Positions 27,276 through 39,183 are shown, numbered from the stretch's first letter. The stretch is 64,000 nucleotides of DNA from Acytostelium subglobosum LB1 (GCF_000787575.1 NW_012236529.1:62001-126000); one strand, 5' to 3'. Notes: generated from the letters alone by a model not told the origin. Numbers and translations are program-made.

Positions 27276-27810
27276 ATGGTAATACATCAATCCCGATCGA
27301 TCAATCTAGTGGATCAGTTCATCAATCTTTAAGATATCCCAATGTTAACATAACATCCATCAACCAATCAATCAATCTATAGCCTCCCAAAGCTGCTGCT
27401 AAGGCCTCAAAGCCACAAGCTTCAAAGTCCAAGTCCTCTGGAGGAGCTGGAAGAAAGGTATGTGTTTCAATCTCTTGTTCTCACCTCAGCAAGCAGCAAC
27501 AGATGCAGATGCAGCAGACAACACAGATATCTAATGCGATCATTCATTCAATCACATGTAGAAATGGTCCAAGGGAAAGTCCAGAGAGAAGTTGAACAAC
27601 ATGGTTCTCTTTGACAAGGAGACCTACAACAAGATCAACAAGGAGTTGCCAACTTCCAAGGTGATCACCATTGCCACTGTCTCTGACAAGTACAAGTGCA
27701 ACGGTTCTTTGGCTCGCCGTGTCCTCCGTGACTTTGCCGCCAAGGGTCTCATCAAGAAGGTCATCTACGGACATGGTTCCGGTGTCTTCACCAAGACTGC
27801 CACCGCCTAA
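27276..27810 (+). CDS. rps25: 40S ribosomal protein S25 (eS25)
   Basis: Three exons: the start codon alone (27276-27278), then 27383-27457 and 27562-27810, giving 108 residues. The N terminus is Lys/Ala/Ser-rich (PPKAAAKASK); the core KWSKGKSREKLNN, VLFDKETYNKI, YKCNGSLARRVLRDFAAKGLI and the end GVFTKTATA match eS25. This protein sits on the small-subunit head and supports IRES-driven and non-canonical initiation in other eukaryotes. The first intron directly follows the ATG (ATG then GTAATA), a pattern common in ribosomal protein genes. Codons are strongly C-ending, fitting high expression. It is convergent with the next gene, about 157 bp apart. Confidence 0.96.
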
Positions 27811-27967
27811 AGTGATGTGTTTTCTGGAGCGATTCAATAAAGCGACAGCAGGCTGTTAACATATATAGGTATATCTCAATGGTCGATCGATCGAATGAAC
27901 GAAACGAGCGAGCGAGCGAATCAATCAGCGAGCAAAGGAACAACACGAAGTGCGTTTGATGATACTA

Positions 27968-28993
27968 CTACTTCTTTTTATTGGAGGCTGGATCGGACTT
28001 GTCGATAAAGTCTTCAAGGTCGATGGTAGTTGATGATTTTGATGTGTGGCTGTTGGTCGTGGATGAGGTTGGTTCATCATCCTGGATGATCTGGAAATCA
28101 TCGTCATTTGATGTTTGTGATTGATTGTTGGTTGATGATGGTGGTGTCTTTTGATACAATGGGATCTCCTGGTGCATGTTGGCCTGCTCGTTCATCACGA
28201 GTAGACTCAGACTCTCGAGCTCGGCCTCCATGGTCATGTCTCCGAGTAGGGGCAATGATTTGGGCATCAGACGATTCAGCAAGCCCGAGTCGCCATCGAC
28301 CGCCCGCCTCAATTTTCCAATGACAACGGCATCGACCGACGCCTGCAGGTTATGTTCCTTGGCGTACGCCTCTGTCAGACTGATGGTGATGACCAATGGC
28401 TCCTGGTCGGTGTTGAGCGCCTTGGCCAGCGGCGAGTCGGTGGGGAAGATGACAAAGTTCTTCACCTCGAGCTTGTTGCGGTCGAGGGGCACAGGCAACA
28501 CTCGCTCAATTATATCTCGCTTGCTCTCCAGCATGTCCAACACATGATTGAAGAACTTGCGGTATTTGAATCGATTGGCTTTGAATGCTACGTGTTCGCG
28601 GACTGCAAATCCGACCAATATGCCAAGCTGTCTGAACAAGTCTTTGAACGATGTCTCTGGTATATCCTTTAGTCTCTGCTCCAAGTCCTTGAATTTCTTG
28701 TCTCCCTCATCCACCTCGCCTACATCTTTGGTTTGTTGTACTTCTACCACCTCCTCCTCCTCCACCTTGACCTTCTTTCTTGACGTTCTCTTTTTCTTTG
28801 TTTCGCTACTTGATGATGAGTATGATCTGATGCCAATGTTGTTGTTGTTGTTGTTGAGGCAGACCAATGGTGATAAAGGTGTGACTAAACTTCTGTGTTG
28901 ACCAACATGACTTCCCAATGATGGTGTTATAGCTGGTGTTGTGAATGATCTTGATGAAGACAACACCTTATACGTGCCTGCAATCCTTATCAT
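27968..28993 (-). CDS. Predicted mitochondrial matrix protein, unknown family
   Basis: Single exon, 341 residues, from the ATG at 28993. The first 75 residues look like a mitochondrial presequence (MIRIAGTYKVLSSSRSFTT, then Ser/Asn-rich). A Lys/Glu-rich segment follows. The folded core, residues about 110-270, includes SFKDLFRQLGILVGFAVREHV, NHVLDMLESKRDIIERVLPV and PLVITISLTEAYAKEH. The tail is Ser/Thr/Asp-rich and ends in KKK. No transmembrane segment. I do not recognise the family. High GC in the core argues for a real gene. It faces RPS25 tail-to-tail. Confidence 0.75.
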   Translation of the reverse strand: MIRIAGTYKVLSSSRSFTTPAITPSLGSHVGQHRSLVTPLSPLVCLNNNNNNIGIRSYSSSSSETKKKRTSRKKVKVEEEEVVEVQQTKDVGEVDEGDKKFKDLEQRLKDIPETSFKDLFRQLGILVGFAVREHVAFKANRFKYRKFFNHVLDMLESKRDIIERVLPVPLDRNKLEVKNFVIFPTDSPLAKALNTDQEPLVITISLTEAYAKEHNLQASVDAVVIGKLRRAVDGDSGLLNRLMPKSLPLLGDMTMEAELESLSLLVMNEQANMHQEIPLYQKTPPSSTNNQSQTSNDDDFQIIQDDEPTSSTTNSHTSKSSTTIDLEDFIDKSDPASNKKK

Positions 28994-29217
28994 GATTGTT
29001 AGGTTGATTATCTGTATTCAAATACTGATTGATTGTTTAGTTGATTGAATGGGATTGCTTTTGAAGTCTTTGGACTTTCGCGTGTCGTCTTCACACAAGG
29101 ACACGAAAATGGTTCGTGGCGATTGCGAACATTCGAAACAAACAAGTTGCCAACTTCACTACTTTGCGGTGATGAAGTTAATTAAAGGGTTATGTACAAC
29201 ATTGACAAAGGTCAAGT

Positions 29218-32200
29218 TTATTGATGTGATTTGATCTTGGTTTGGATTGATGTGATGGTATCTATATCGGGGAATAGGTATTGTCTCTTGCCACTGGGTT
29301 GCAACTCATTGCCGCCAATGGCAACTCCATTGTGATTGGTGATCAGTTCCAGAATTGCTGGATTGTGTTCGTTGAATCCAACGTTGGCCAGATTGTACTT
29401 GCTGTCCACCTTGACGTATCCACTGCATTTCGGATGCTCCTTCAGTACGAGGAACTGATCCTTCGAGATGACCGCGTAGCACTTCAAGTTGACAACGTCG
29501 TCCGTCAGCTCGGCACACTCAAAGATGAAATGATCGCCCTCCAGCCACTCCTCCAGACCTTTGTACTCGGCCAGACTCTTCTCCATCTGCTCAATGGCAA
29601 GCTTCTCCTTGTTGGGTTCGTACACAGGCATCTTGACGGCCGTCATGTTGTAGTCGCGGTAGTAGTGTCCGCCCTCGTCATCAACGTCAGCCAAAGTGCT
29701 CATGTAGTAGAATCTTGGATTGTGTCTAAAGTCGTCGTATCCATCTGCTTCATCCTCTTCGTCCGAGTCCACGATGATTGGCGCTGCTATCCTCTTGATT
29801 GCCACTTCCAGCTCGAGTAATCTTGGATCATGATCAAACAGATCGTTGAGGTCCACCATTGATGTTGACAACATTGACTTGTTCTTCTCTGTCCTACTGC
29901 CTCTGCTTCCACCTCTACTTCCACTGCTTCCAATTGATAGATCACTAAGATGTACAGTCTGTCTCAAAGGATTTGGCTTCCTCAGTGGTGATATGTCTTC
30001 TCTCGAATTGTTCAAGTTGTTGCTGTTGTAGTTGTTGTTGTTGTTGATGTTGTTGTGGTTTGGTGAGTTGATTAGACTACTGTTATTGTTGTTCATGTTG
30101 TTGTTGTTGACTTGTTCTTTGGGTAACTGTACACTGCTCCTGCTACCAATCTTCAACATGTTGAAGAACCTCTCTCGTTTGGAAGGTGTGATCTGTTGAG
30201 CTGGCGTCTGTTGTTGTGGTGACATTGTTGGTGATTGTTGAAGTGATGTGTACTGGATGTTTGGATTGCAGACTGGACACAATGTAGGGTCATGGCAATT
30301 AAGTTCGAATCCCTTTGATAGGAATAGGTCATGTATTTCTAAGGTTGATCATTCATTGATTAGTTCTTAATGTCCATCACAACATCAACATCAATCACAA
30401 CAACATACTTTTGTAACCTGATGGTACTCTGCTGACGTATGGGAAACCTTCTTTGAGGAATCTGAGAATGTTCATATTCATATCGCCATTGTCGTTGGTA
30501 TCCGCTTCGTTCTTCTCCTTGTCAAACAATGGATTGCTGACCTGTTGACTCCAATTGTCATAAAAGGCAAAGTGTGACACTCCCTTGCCACTGCTATGTG
30601 TCTTCTTGATCATGTCTTGCCATTCATCAGGTCGATCAATAAGCTATATTATATTGTGTCAATGTTAGTCATCACATTCCAACAACACTGACCATATCAT
30701 GATTGATTGATTCATACCAAACCAGGTGGAAGATGATACGAGTCTGGGAACTTTCCACTCTTGAAGTATCTGTATGGTCTACAGTCCAACACAACTAGGT
30801 TGGCATCCTTCCAGCCGCCATGTTGATAGTATTTGAGCTTCTCTCTTACGCCCTATTGTTGAGTTGTCGGTGTTAGATGGTGATTGATGAACAAGGATGA
30901 CCAAGTACTTACAGGGTGTAGTCCATACTTTGACATTAGGATCATCTCCTCGACATCGATTGCCATGCATATGGAGTACTTGAATTCGTTGTAGGTCTGA
31001 GTGATCATGTCTAGACGTGGACCCTTGGGATGCTTGCAGTTGGTGAATAGTTTGCTCCAAGAGTTGATGAACGATATTGGTGTGATCTTTCGCATGTCTG
31101 AGGCCTTCTTGATCAACATTGGTAGCTTGGCCTGGCTGAATAGGTCGCACTCTTGTAGTGTGGACAATATATCTTTGGAACCTCCATTGATCGACAATAT
31201 ATGCTCTCGATTCGATGTCAACAATGACAATGTGAAGAATAGATAAAAGTCCTGATGATCATGGAACAATAATATGTCCCATAATTGTACCAACGCCAAT
31301 AAGTCTGCGCATCCACATAGCATATGATTGATCTATAATGTCGATTGAGTTAGTGATTGATTGATTGATTGATTGAACGTCGCATTGGCAAGACCTTACC
31401 CAATTGTAGAAGTACAATGTAGTGAACACAGTGCGTTGTTCAAAGAAGTATGACAGAGCTGGATCATGGAAGAGTAGTAATATTCTAAACATCTCACTCT
31501 CACATCTAAGGTGATGAAGTTGTAAGTGTCAATGTACCTTACCATGATCAAACTCACTTTATCAATCAACTTACTGAAGGATGGGATGTGCTGATCTGAA
31601 TGGAAGTAGGCCAGAGAGTGATAGGTTCTCGACGATCTTGATGCTTAGACTCATCCAGTCTTCTTCAGAGTTCTGTTTGTCGTTGGGTCGTTCGAGATTG
31701 GAGACGATCTCATCGGAGAAGGACTGCACGACGAATGGTATGATGAGCTGAGCCACGTGAATGCTGTACTCTCGACTGGTCGCCATGCAGAAGTTGCGTA
31801 CAAATCTCTGCAGTCGCTCAGATATCATCTCGGCATCCAGTGTGTCCAATAGTATCGACTGGGGCAGTTCATCAACTACATGGCCTCGCGACAGCATGCA
31901 GTCTCGCTTGATAAGTTGACGTATCTGATCGAATAGACTGTAGTCATTGGTCAACTGTAGACAATCTCTATTGAGCATATCGTTGTGGAATATAGGTGTT
32001 GGGTTGTAAGACGCCGAGCTAGACGACAGTGATGCGTTACCAACACTGCTTGTGCTGTCATTAGAGCGTGTGAGATCGATATTAACACCACTGTCCAACT
32101 GTACAGTGCCTATCAATGAGTTGAAGCTATCATTCAATGCTGCTGCACTGCTACCAGATAGGCATGGTACTACCATCTGGTTCGTATTCAAGTTATCATG

Positions 32201-32473
32201 ACATACAATGTGCTATGTTGATTGAATGATTGAATGAATGAGTTAGACATGATCAATCAATGATTCAATGAATGATTGAATGAATGAATGACATACTCTC
32301 CATATTAAGTAGCGTAGATTGGTTGGTATTGATTCAAAGTTTCCACAGATGTTCTTTATAGCTTGCTTTGATTGTCTCCACTGTTCATATGTCATCTCAT
32401 CAGGATTGATTGAGTTGATGATATTTGTAATATCATCTTTAAAGATGGTTATTTGATTGTCAATAGTAACCAT
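29218..32473 (-). CDS. tbc1d23: TBC1D23-like TBC plus rhodanese domain protein
   Basis: Seven exons (32473-32297, 32212-31575, 31505-31400, 31332-30913, 30852-30718, 30643-30409, 30338-29218) give 943 residues. Residues about 10-400 are a divergent TBC domain (PTNLRYLIWR, PALSYFFEQR, CADLLALVQLWDILL). A rhodanese-like domain follows from about 450 (NLVVLDCRPYRYFKSGKFPDS, FPYVSRVPSGYK), without an obvious catalytic Cys. After an Asn-rich linker, the last 120 residues form a beta-rich domain (GLEEWLEGDHFIFECAEL, KDQFLVLKEHP). This is the layout of TBC1D23, which in animals bridges endosome-derived vesicles (WASH/FAM21) to trans-Golgi golgins and is thought to lack GAP activity. Same role inferred here. 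Donors GTATGT, GTAAGT and GTAAGG; several introns contain the complement of ACTAAC. Confidence 0.88.
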
Positions 32474-32706
32474 CTTCTACTTCTTCTTTGTTCTCTAGTA
32501 TATATATATTATCACTATCACTATTTCTTTATCTCTCTATCGATGATGTACAAACTAACAGCAAATATCCAAGTTGTTCAAGTGTTTGAGAGTGCGACTG
32601 ATCATTCCAACCACCACACAACACAACCCCCATTACGACTTGGACTTCCAAGGGTCAACAAATGGATAAGTGTAATTGAATAAAGATAATAGGATTTACA
32701 AAATGT

Positions 32707-34597
32707 TTAATCATTGTTGTCATCATAATCTGATGATTCGTTGCCATCTTGGTCTGACCACTCATCGGCTTGTTGAGTGGCCTCCTCAGTCTCCTCCTCC
32801 CACTCCTCCTCGACCTTCTCCACCAGGTCCTCTTCAACAACATCCAATGTATTGGATGATGATGATGGTGAGGTGGTGGCATTGTCAGAAGTGGCAGTGG
32901 CAGTGGCGGTTGTAGTTGTTGGCTTTGGCTTGTTTGGGTTTGGTCTTTGATGTGCAGGTAGTTGATTGAGCTTGAGAGTGTACAGTTTGTTCATTCTTAC
33001 ATAGAAGTGATGGTCTGGTGCGATGATGGTTGGCTTCTTGAGTTCAACGAGCTTGCGTTTGATGTTCTCAACCACAGCCTGTCTGTTCTCAATGTTGGCA
33101 AAGTGCTCGACGGCCTCGTTGGCCGCCTCGATCGTCTCGTAGGTGACAAAGAAGTGGCCCTTCTCCACGTTGACAGTTCTTCTGGTGACGCGACCAAAGC
33201 GGTTAAAGTCCTCCAGAAGCATGCTGACACGCTTCTGTCTAAAGGACTGCTCCTTCTTCTTGGTCATGAAGATGGCGGAGGGCTTGGTCGTGTCATCAAA
33301 CTTGATGCCCGACACAAACACCTTCCTGACGTCCTCGTCGGGCAGATGTGGGTCCCTCTTCTTGGGCTCGTATGAGACACCGTTGAGGGCACGCTGCTCA
33401 CGTCTCCTTTCACGCTCGAGGAATGCCTCGTATTTCTCCTTGTTGATGGCAGCCTTCTCCTGGGCCAGCTTGTTCTTCTCGGCCTCGGTCTTCTCAACCC
33501 AGGCGTTTCTTCTCTGGTCCTTCTCCTTGAGCTTGTTATCGCGATCGTCGCGAACTCTCAGCTGGATGGCATCCTTGTTGGCCTGCTTCTTTTGTCTGGC
33601 GTCCTCAATGAACTTGAGTCGCTCGGCCTCCTTGGCGACCTTGGCAGCAGCCTTGGCAGCCTGGACCTCTTGCTCGTTGACAGCAAAGAGGGAGGCGCCC
33701 TTTGACTTTCCTCCGACAGAGATGGAGGTGATGACCTCCTTCCTTCTCTCCCTCTCAAAGGAGCCCTTGGCCTCCTTCTCCTTCTGCAGCATCCTGAGCT
33801 TCTCCTCCTTCTCCTTCTTCTTCTCCTCAATCATCAACTGCTTCTCCCTGTTCTTCTCATCGAGGACCTGTTGCTTCTCTCTACGCTTGATCTCCAGCAG
33901 CTGCTCCTGCTCCAACCTCTTCTGCTCCAGCTTCTCCTTCTTTGCCGCAATCGATGAGAGCAGCACAGAAGAGTAGTTGGAAGCAGATGGGGTGAGTGAG
34001 GAGGAGGATGTTCCAGCCTTTGAAGTACCAATCGATGAAAGAGAATACAACGATGATTTAGTAGTTGGGGCCGGGGATGGTTTGATGGGGGCGGTTGTGG
34101 GAGTAACAGTGGTGGCAGGCGATCCAGAGGTGGTAGGAGCGGGTTCAGGTGCGATTGCAGATGAGGCAGTGACAGAGTACTTTGGTGTAGCGGTAGTAGT
34201 AGTCAAAGTAATTGATGCTCTCTAATGATACAAACAGTGTCAGACGACATGTATACAAGCATAAACTGATCATTATACAACATACCTTGCTGAGTGAGAC
34301 AGGGGCGATTGGGGCAACACATTGGTAGGGAGCAGTGTTTGAGGGGATGGAGTTGGATGCCATGATGTCATCGATGAACTGCTCGAGATAGACGACACAT
34401 GAGGACAGCTTGTGGGCCACGTTTGCCTTGTATCCAGTGACGTTGTCTGGTGATACGATGAGATGAGTGACACGAGAGGTCACAGCAAACTCAATCACAC
34501 CACCATTGTCCTTGATGAACTTGCTGACCTCATTCTTGCGCTTCAATCCAACACCTGCACCAAGATCCAAACAGAACACATATTGATCCAAGAGCAT
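32707..34597 (-). CDS. BRCT plus coiled-coil plus RRM-like protein
   Basis: Two exons (34597-34286, 34221-32707) give 608 residues. Residues 1-85 are a single BRCT domain (YVFCLDLGAGVGLKRKNEV, FIKDNGGVIEFAV, VTHLIVSPDNV). Residues about 105-165 are Ser/Thr/Pro-rich. A highly charged coiled coil spans about 170-370 (KKEKLEQKRLEQEQLLEIKR). Then an RRM-like fold appears: KVFVSGIKFDD, FGRVTRRTVNVEKGHFFVTY, EAANEAVEHF. The tail is acidic. BRCT suggests phosphopeptide binding in DNA repair or replication; RRM suggests RNA contact. The combination is unusual and the function is unknown. Coding GC is high. It is divergent from the small acidic gene at 34908. Confidence 0.82.
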
Positions 34598-34907
34598 AAC
34601 TTGTTTATGCTTTTATGATACTGCTGTTTGAATGGTTGATTGAGTTTGGGTGTAGTTGATTAATTAAATAAATAATTAAATAAGGTATATATATCTACCC
34701 TTGGCCTGTGCCAAAGTGATTGAATGATTTGTTTGTTGAGTTCATGAGGGATATATAGATATCCACAAGTCATTGCCACATCATTCATCAAGTTTTCTCA
34801 TTACCACAAAACAGGAAAGAAGATAAAATTATATCAGAAGGCCAATCTTCACGATAATCTACACCAATTTTCAATCGTTTTCCGTTCTCTATTCCAAAAA
34901 TAAGACT
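34598..34907. promoter_or_regulatory. Bidirectional promoter region
   Basis: 310 bp between divergent starts; AT-rich with AATTAAATAAATAATTAAAT near 34660 and A-rich leader sequence before 34908. No defined site recognised. Confidence 0.35.
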
Positions 34908-35246
34908 ATGGTCTCCAATGTTTTGGAGATTGATCAACATGTGGAGGATCTCGACGAGTCAATGATTGCTTTGGAGATCAAAGGAGCAAAAGCCACCAAG
35001 CTCTTTGAAGGATCTGACGATGAGGATGACGAACAGGATGAGCCAGATCAACAATGGGATGACAGCGAGTCTGAGGATGAGTCAGATGCTCCGAGTCCCA
35101 AGAGGTTGAACTCCAAGAAGACGAACAACACCAAACAAAAGACTACTACTGCTCCCAAGATCCTCAAGAAGGTGACCGACAAGATTATCACAGAGGACAT
35201 CTACAAGAAGACTTATGCCAACAAGAGAACGACATCTACTCAGTGA
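34908..35246 (+). CDS. Small acidic protein with basic C-terminal half
   Basis: Single exon, 112 residues, from ATG (MVSNVLEIDQHVEDL). Residues 40-68 are almost all Asp/Glu/Ser (DDEDDEQDEPDQQWDD). A basic patch PKRLNSKK could be a nuclear signal, and the C-terminal 40 residues are Lys/Thr-rich (ITEDIYKKTYANKR). Such charge-split small proteins are common among nucleolar and chromatin factors, but no family is recognised. Confidence 0.6.
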   Translation: MVSNVLEIDQHVEDLDESMIALEIKGAKATKLFEGSDDEDDEQDEPDQQWDDSESEDESDAPSPKRLNSKKTNNTKQKTTTAPKILKKVTDKIITEDIYKKTYANKRTTSTQ

Positions 35247-35356
35247 GGACACCGCCATTCGACCTCGTGGACAGGACCTATTCGATCATGTGGGATGATC
35301 AATCGTACGATTTGGAAATTCAATATCTTCTTCTCAAATAATTAAATTTATATATT

Positions 35357-35470
35357 ATGTTATTTTCTAGACTCATCCCCAGTCACTTTCCTTATCCTAC
35401 AAAAGGACTTCCTGGTAGATATATTATAATACCAACTGTTGATCACAACAGTCCTGCTTTTATCGTTTAG
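35357..35470 (+). CDS. Short ORF, first of a tandem pair sharing MLFSR
   Basis: 37 codons from ATG to TAG. The first 16 bases (ATGTTATTTTCTAGAC) are identical to those of the ORF at 35682. The peptide (MLFSRLIPSHFPYPTKGLP, then IIIPTV) has no recognised domain. It could instead be the 3' end of an intron (TTATTTTCTAG) and the following exon. Low confidence as a gene. Confidence 0.25.
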   Translation: MLFSRLIPSHFPYPTKGLPGRYIIIPTVDHNSPAFIV

Positions 35471-35681
35471 AAAACAACTTATAATGGATTATAATTAATT
35501 TTTTGTAATTACTTCAAAAAAACTAACATCTCCTGTTTGGGGAGGTCGAGGCCTTTACACTTTCACACACCAACAACTTTACACTCGATGAATGAGAAAA
35601 CTCACAATATTGGTATAATAATGTCCATTAATGATGAAGGTACATATGTTTCATTCATAATCATCCTTAAATATATAAATA

Positions 35682-35942
35682 ATGTTATTTTCTAGACACT
35701 TATCAATTACCTATGCTATAATTAAATTTATTATCTTTTTGATTAGATGTTCAACGATACAATCCATTTCTTCGGAGTTTGACCCACTTCCAAACGATAT
35801 AATCTATCTTTATCCTAATGGGGACCTTCCAGTAGAATCTATTATCCCTCCTCATGTTAATGTACGATTATTATCTGGTCAAAGAAGGTTCCCTGTTGAC
35901 TTTGAATTTCCAACTTATAATGACCAATGGAAGACAGCATAA
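35682..35942 (+). CDS. Short ORF, possible FNIP-like fragment
   Basis: 86 codons from ATG (MLFSRHLSITY). A hydrophobic stretch (AIIKFIIFLIRC) follows, then DPLPNDIIYLYPNGDLP and IIPPHVNVRLLSG, which have the LP-x-hydrophobic spacing of FNIP-type repeats like those of the gene at 62 kb. It is too short for a whole FNIP protein and may be a fragment or a small gene of its own. The same 16-bp start lies 325 bp upstream. Confidence 0.3.
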   Translation: MLFSRHLSITYAIIKFIIFLIRCSTIQSISSEFDPLPNDIIYLYPNGDLPVESIIPPHVNVRLLSGQRRFPVDFEFPTYNDQWKTA

Positions 35943-37200
35943 TTTTTTGATCAAAAGATCACTTTCGAATTCAAAGATCGATCATTGCAGTCTTGTATTC
36001 AAATAAAACGAGATTTCACACAGTGATTATCAGATTACGATTGTAGTAGTGGCCCTGAATGGATGTGGGGGTTGTTTGAAAGGTTTAGAGATAGGCAATC
36101 GGCAGTGGACATGATTGAATGGAGTACCCCATGGCAGTCTACCATCCATTAAATTCTCACTTCAACTCAACGTCTTGTGAACAACATAGAGAGAGATAAT
36201 CAATATTATTATTTAAAAAACACTCTCTATAAAGAAAGTAGTAGACTACTGATTATAACACAATATACAATCATCATTCATTATTACCACGTTTGGACAA
36301 ACAAACAATTATTATAATAATAATACCAAGCCGTCTATCAGTCGTTTCAAACAGACACACACATTCACATTCACACACACGGTCTATCATAAAACAACAC
36401 ACTAACAAACACACTGTTGTTCTTGTCGTTGCCAACATCAACCAACAAACACAACATTGCACATTATACCCAAAGAGAGACACTTGCATCCATCTATTCA
36501 TTCATTCAATCCAGACAGGTGACCACAACATCACATACATACAAATACAATAACACATACACACATCAACAGTTACACTCACTCGATCTGGATCAGTGCC
36601 CGATACATTTAATATTTACCAAGGCAGACAGTAGAGGACGTACTCAATAGAGCACTTGTACATTTATACATCAACAGACAGACATACACACAACACACAC
36701 ATAGATACGCCAACAACAATAATTAGTTTGGAGATAATTTGATAAATATATTACGCATTCCTGGTTCCAGCTCACTCAGTCCCAGCTCATCCATTCATTC
36801 TCTATCCTCAACTCAACTAAATCATATCAGTATTCAATATATTGAATACCCATTCATCAATAATACCATCCACATCATCATCCATCATCGAACAAATAAT
36901 AGGATAGGATACTTGATAGATAGATAGATAGATAGGATATTGATTCAGGTATGCTTCATATTCACCTTAATATCGGGATAAAGTTAATAATAATAGAACA
37001 CACTTACTTATATACTTTTAAATAGCTAGCTCTCTAATCAGAGCCAGAAACACAAAGACACACACAGCGAGATTGCGACCAAAGAGTCAGGAACGTCAAT
37101 CGATCACGTTCAATCAATCAATCATTCAATTCAATTCTTAGTATCAACTGCAGTTAGTCACTGCTAACACTCACTTGGACAACAACAGACTGTTGGGAAA
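35943..37200. other. Gene-free 1.26 kb, probable long leader of RhoGAP gene
   Basis: The right half is CA-rich and T-poor on the plus strand (36350-36720), typical of dictyostelid 5' leaders. A possible leader intron runs from GTATGC (36949) to TTAAATAG (about 37023). A non-repetitive GC-richer island lies at 36020-36180; I could not assign it to a gene. Confidence 0.4.
36915..36934 (+). repeat. (GATA)n microsatellite
   Basis: Five perfect GATA units in the leader region upstream of the RhoGAP gene. Confidence 0.8.
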
Positions 37201-39020
37201 ATGAGATTTGGAAAGAAGAAAGACAAGGACAATTATGTCGCTCAGTCTCCAGATGGAAACAGCAGCAAGATGGAGAAGAAAAGATTGTCGTCGTCAAAGA
37301 AGAATAAGGACAAGGACAGGAACAACAATCTGACACCTCACGAGATGGGTGCACCACCACCCAACACATTCATTGGTGGCAAGGTGTTTGGATCACGACT
37401 ACAGGATAATGGAGAGGTGCCTCCACTCATCAGGCAGACGATCGAATACTTGGAGGCCAACGCCCTACAGATGCCAGGACTATTCCGTGAGAGTGGATCA
37501 CAGCAGCAGATCATACAATACAAGACTCTAATCGAACAGGGTGTTCCAGTTGTTTTCCAGCCACACGAAGGACATGTCGTGGCGTCCATCCTCAAAGCAT
37601 ATCTACGTGAGCTTCAAGATCCACTGTTATCATTCGAAAATGTATGTATCCCATTCCATCACAAATCCTTTGGATCAATCACTAACATGTCGTTCTCCAT
37701 TCATTCGTTAACTATAGTATAATATGTTTGTGGCTTGTGAATGTATGTTTATTCAGTCAATCAATCGATTCATTAGATACTAACCATTCATTTAAATAGC
37801 CATCAATATCGAATCAGTTAAACTGGAAGTTGTAAAGAAAGTATTGAAGTTACTACCTCATACCAACCTTGTTATTATAAAGTATGTTAGTTCGCAGAAG
37901 ACAGATTCATGGTCACCAAACTAATCCACATCCATCAATCTTACAATGATGAAACAGATATATATTCTCATTCTTGGCCAAAGTTGTTGCCAATTCCTCA
38001 ACCAACAGGATGACACCAGATGCTCGTAAGTTAACACGATTGATCCAGTAGCCATTCTATTGAACACGTCTAACAACCATCATTCATATTGTATTAGTGA
38101 GTGTTGTATTCTTACCGACCATACTTCGACCAGAGGCGACAACCGATCATCAGATACTTCAGTATACAGTGGAGGATTCAATGTCGACAAAGACATTGAT
38201 GTCAACAATATTGCACAACTATGACAATATCTTTGAGGATCCATGCTTCTTTGTAAGGACCAGGCAGACTAGAGCGATAACAGAGTTCCAATCGTCACCA
38301 TTCAAACCGACTCCTCAACAGGTGGTGCCTAATAAGCAACAACAGGCAGGTGGTGCACCTCTGTTGGATATGCTTCCACCACCTCCACCACCCCCAGCTG
38401 TTGTGCAGGCGCCGCCACCTCCTCCACCTCCTTCCTCTGCGACATCGACTCCAGAGTCTACGATCACTTTTGCATCGATAGCCTCATCAACCGTTACCAA
38501 CTTTGTATCACCACGCGTCAACACCTATCCTCAGGCGACATCGATTGGAGACAAGCAACATGTCACCAACATGTTTGAGCCTGCCTCTTCAACCTCGCCC
38601 ACCATCTCTGCACTTCAGCTTTCAACACATGTCGATCCGACCGACATTGCTCAATGCCAACAACCTATTACTACTACTACTGCAACTATACAACTACCAC
38701 CACCACCCGCAGCAGCTCCTCAACAACCAGCTAGTGCCAGTCCACAGACACAGCCTCGATCACACATCGCACCACCTCCACCACTTTTGTACAGTCAATA
38801 TCCAAAGAAAACATTACCAGCGATACCCGAATCCATTATGAAGAGTAACAACAAACTGCCGCCACCTCTTCCTGCCAAGCCACCTCTGTTGTCAGTGCCA
38901 CCAATTCCACCAAAGCCTCTACCCAAGGCACCACACTCCTACATTTCGCCACCGGACGCCTCACGAGGCGCCTGGTTCCAATCACAGGTCCGACCGAGGT
39001 CCAACACAACTGCAGTTTAA
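37201..39020 (+). CDS. RhoGAP protein with proline-rich tail
   Basis: Four exons (37201-37645, 37800-37881, 37958-38025, 38098-39020) give 505 residues. After a Lys-rich start ([10 protein letters not shown]), the RhoGAP domain spans about residues 60-245: [23 protein letters not shown], arginine finger [57 protein letters not shown]. It would stimulate GTP hydrolysis by Rac/Rho proteins and so act on actin. The C-terminal half is Pro/Ser/Thr-rich with polyproline runs (PPPPPPP) and a last stretch [20 protein letters not shown], suited to SH3 or profilin binding. Only a GTATCC donor at 37646 keeps the frame; the consensus GTATGT four bases earlier (37642) would shift it. Confidence 0.9.
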
Positions 39021-39183
39021 TAGCCCTCCTCCCTTCTTTAACACTTATTATTGTCAATAACATTCCCTTTCCTGCTCCTTTGTACATGTATATATTATTT
39101 GTCCTTCCAACCAATTTGAGTTCCGGAAATATCTAGTAATAAAATAATGTGCAGGCACTACACTTGTGTAAAAGGTTTATTGT

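Noticed and set aside
36018-36170. GC-richer island with short frames on both strands
   Set aside because: Frames of about 35 codons on either strand with no start, splice or domain support; left unassigned.
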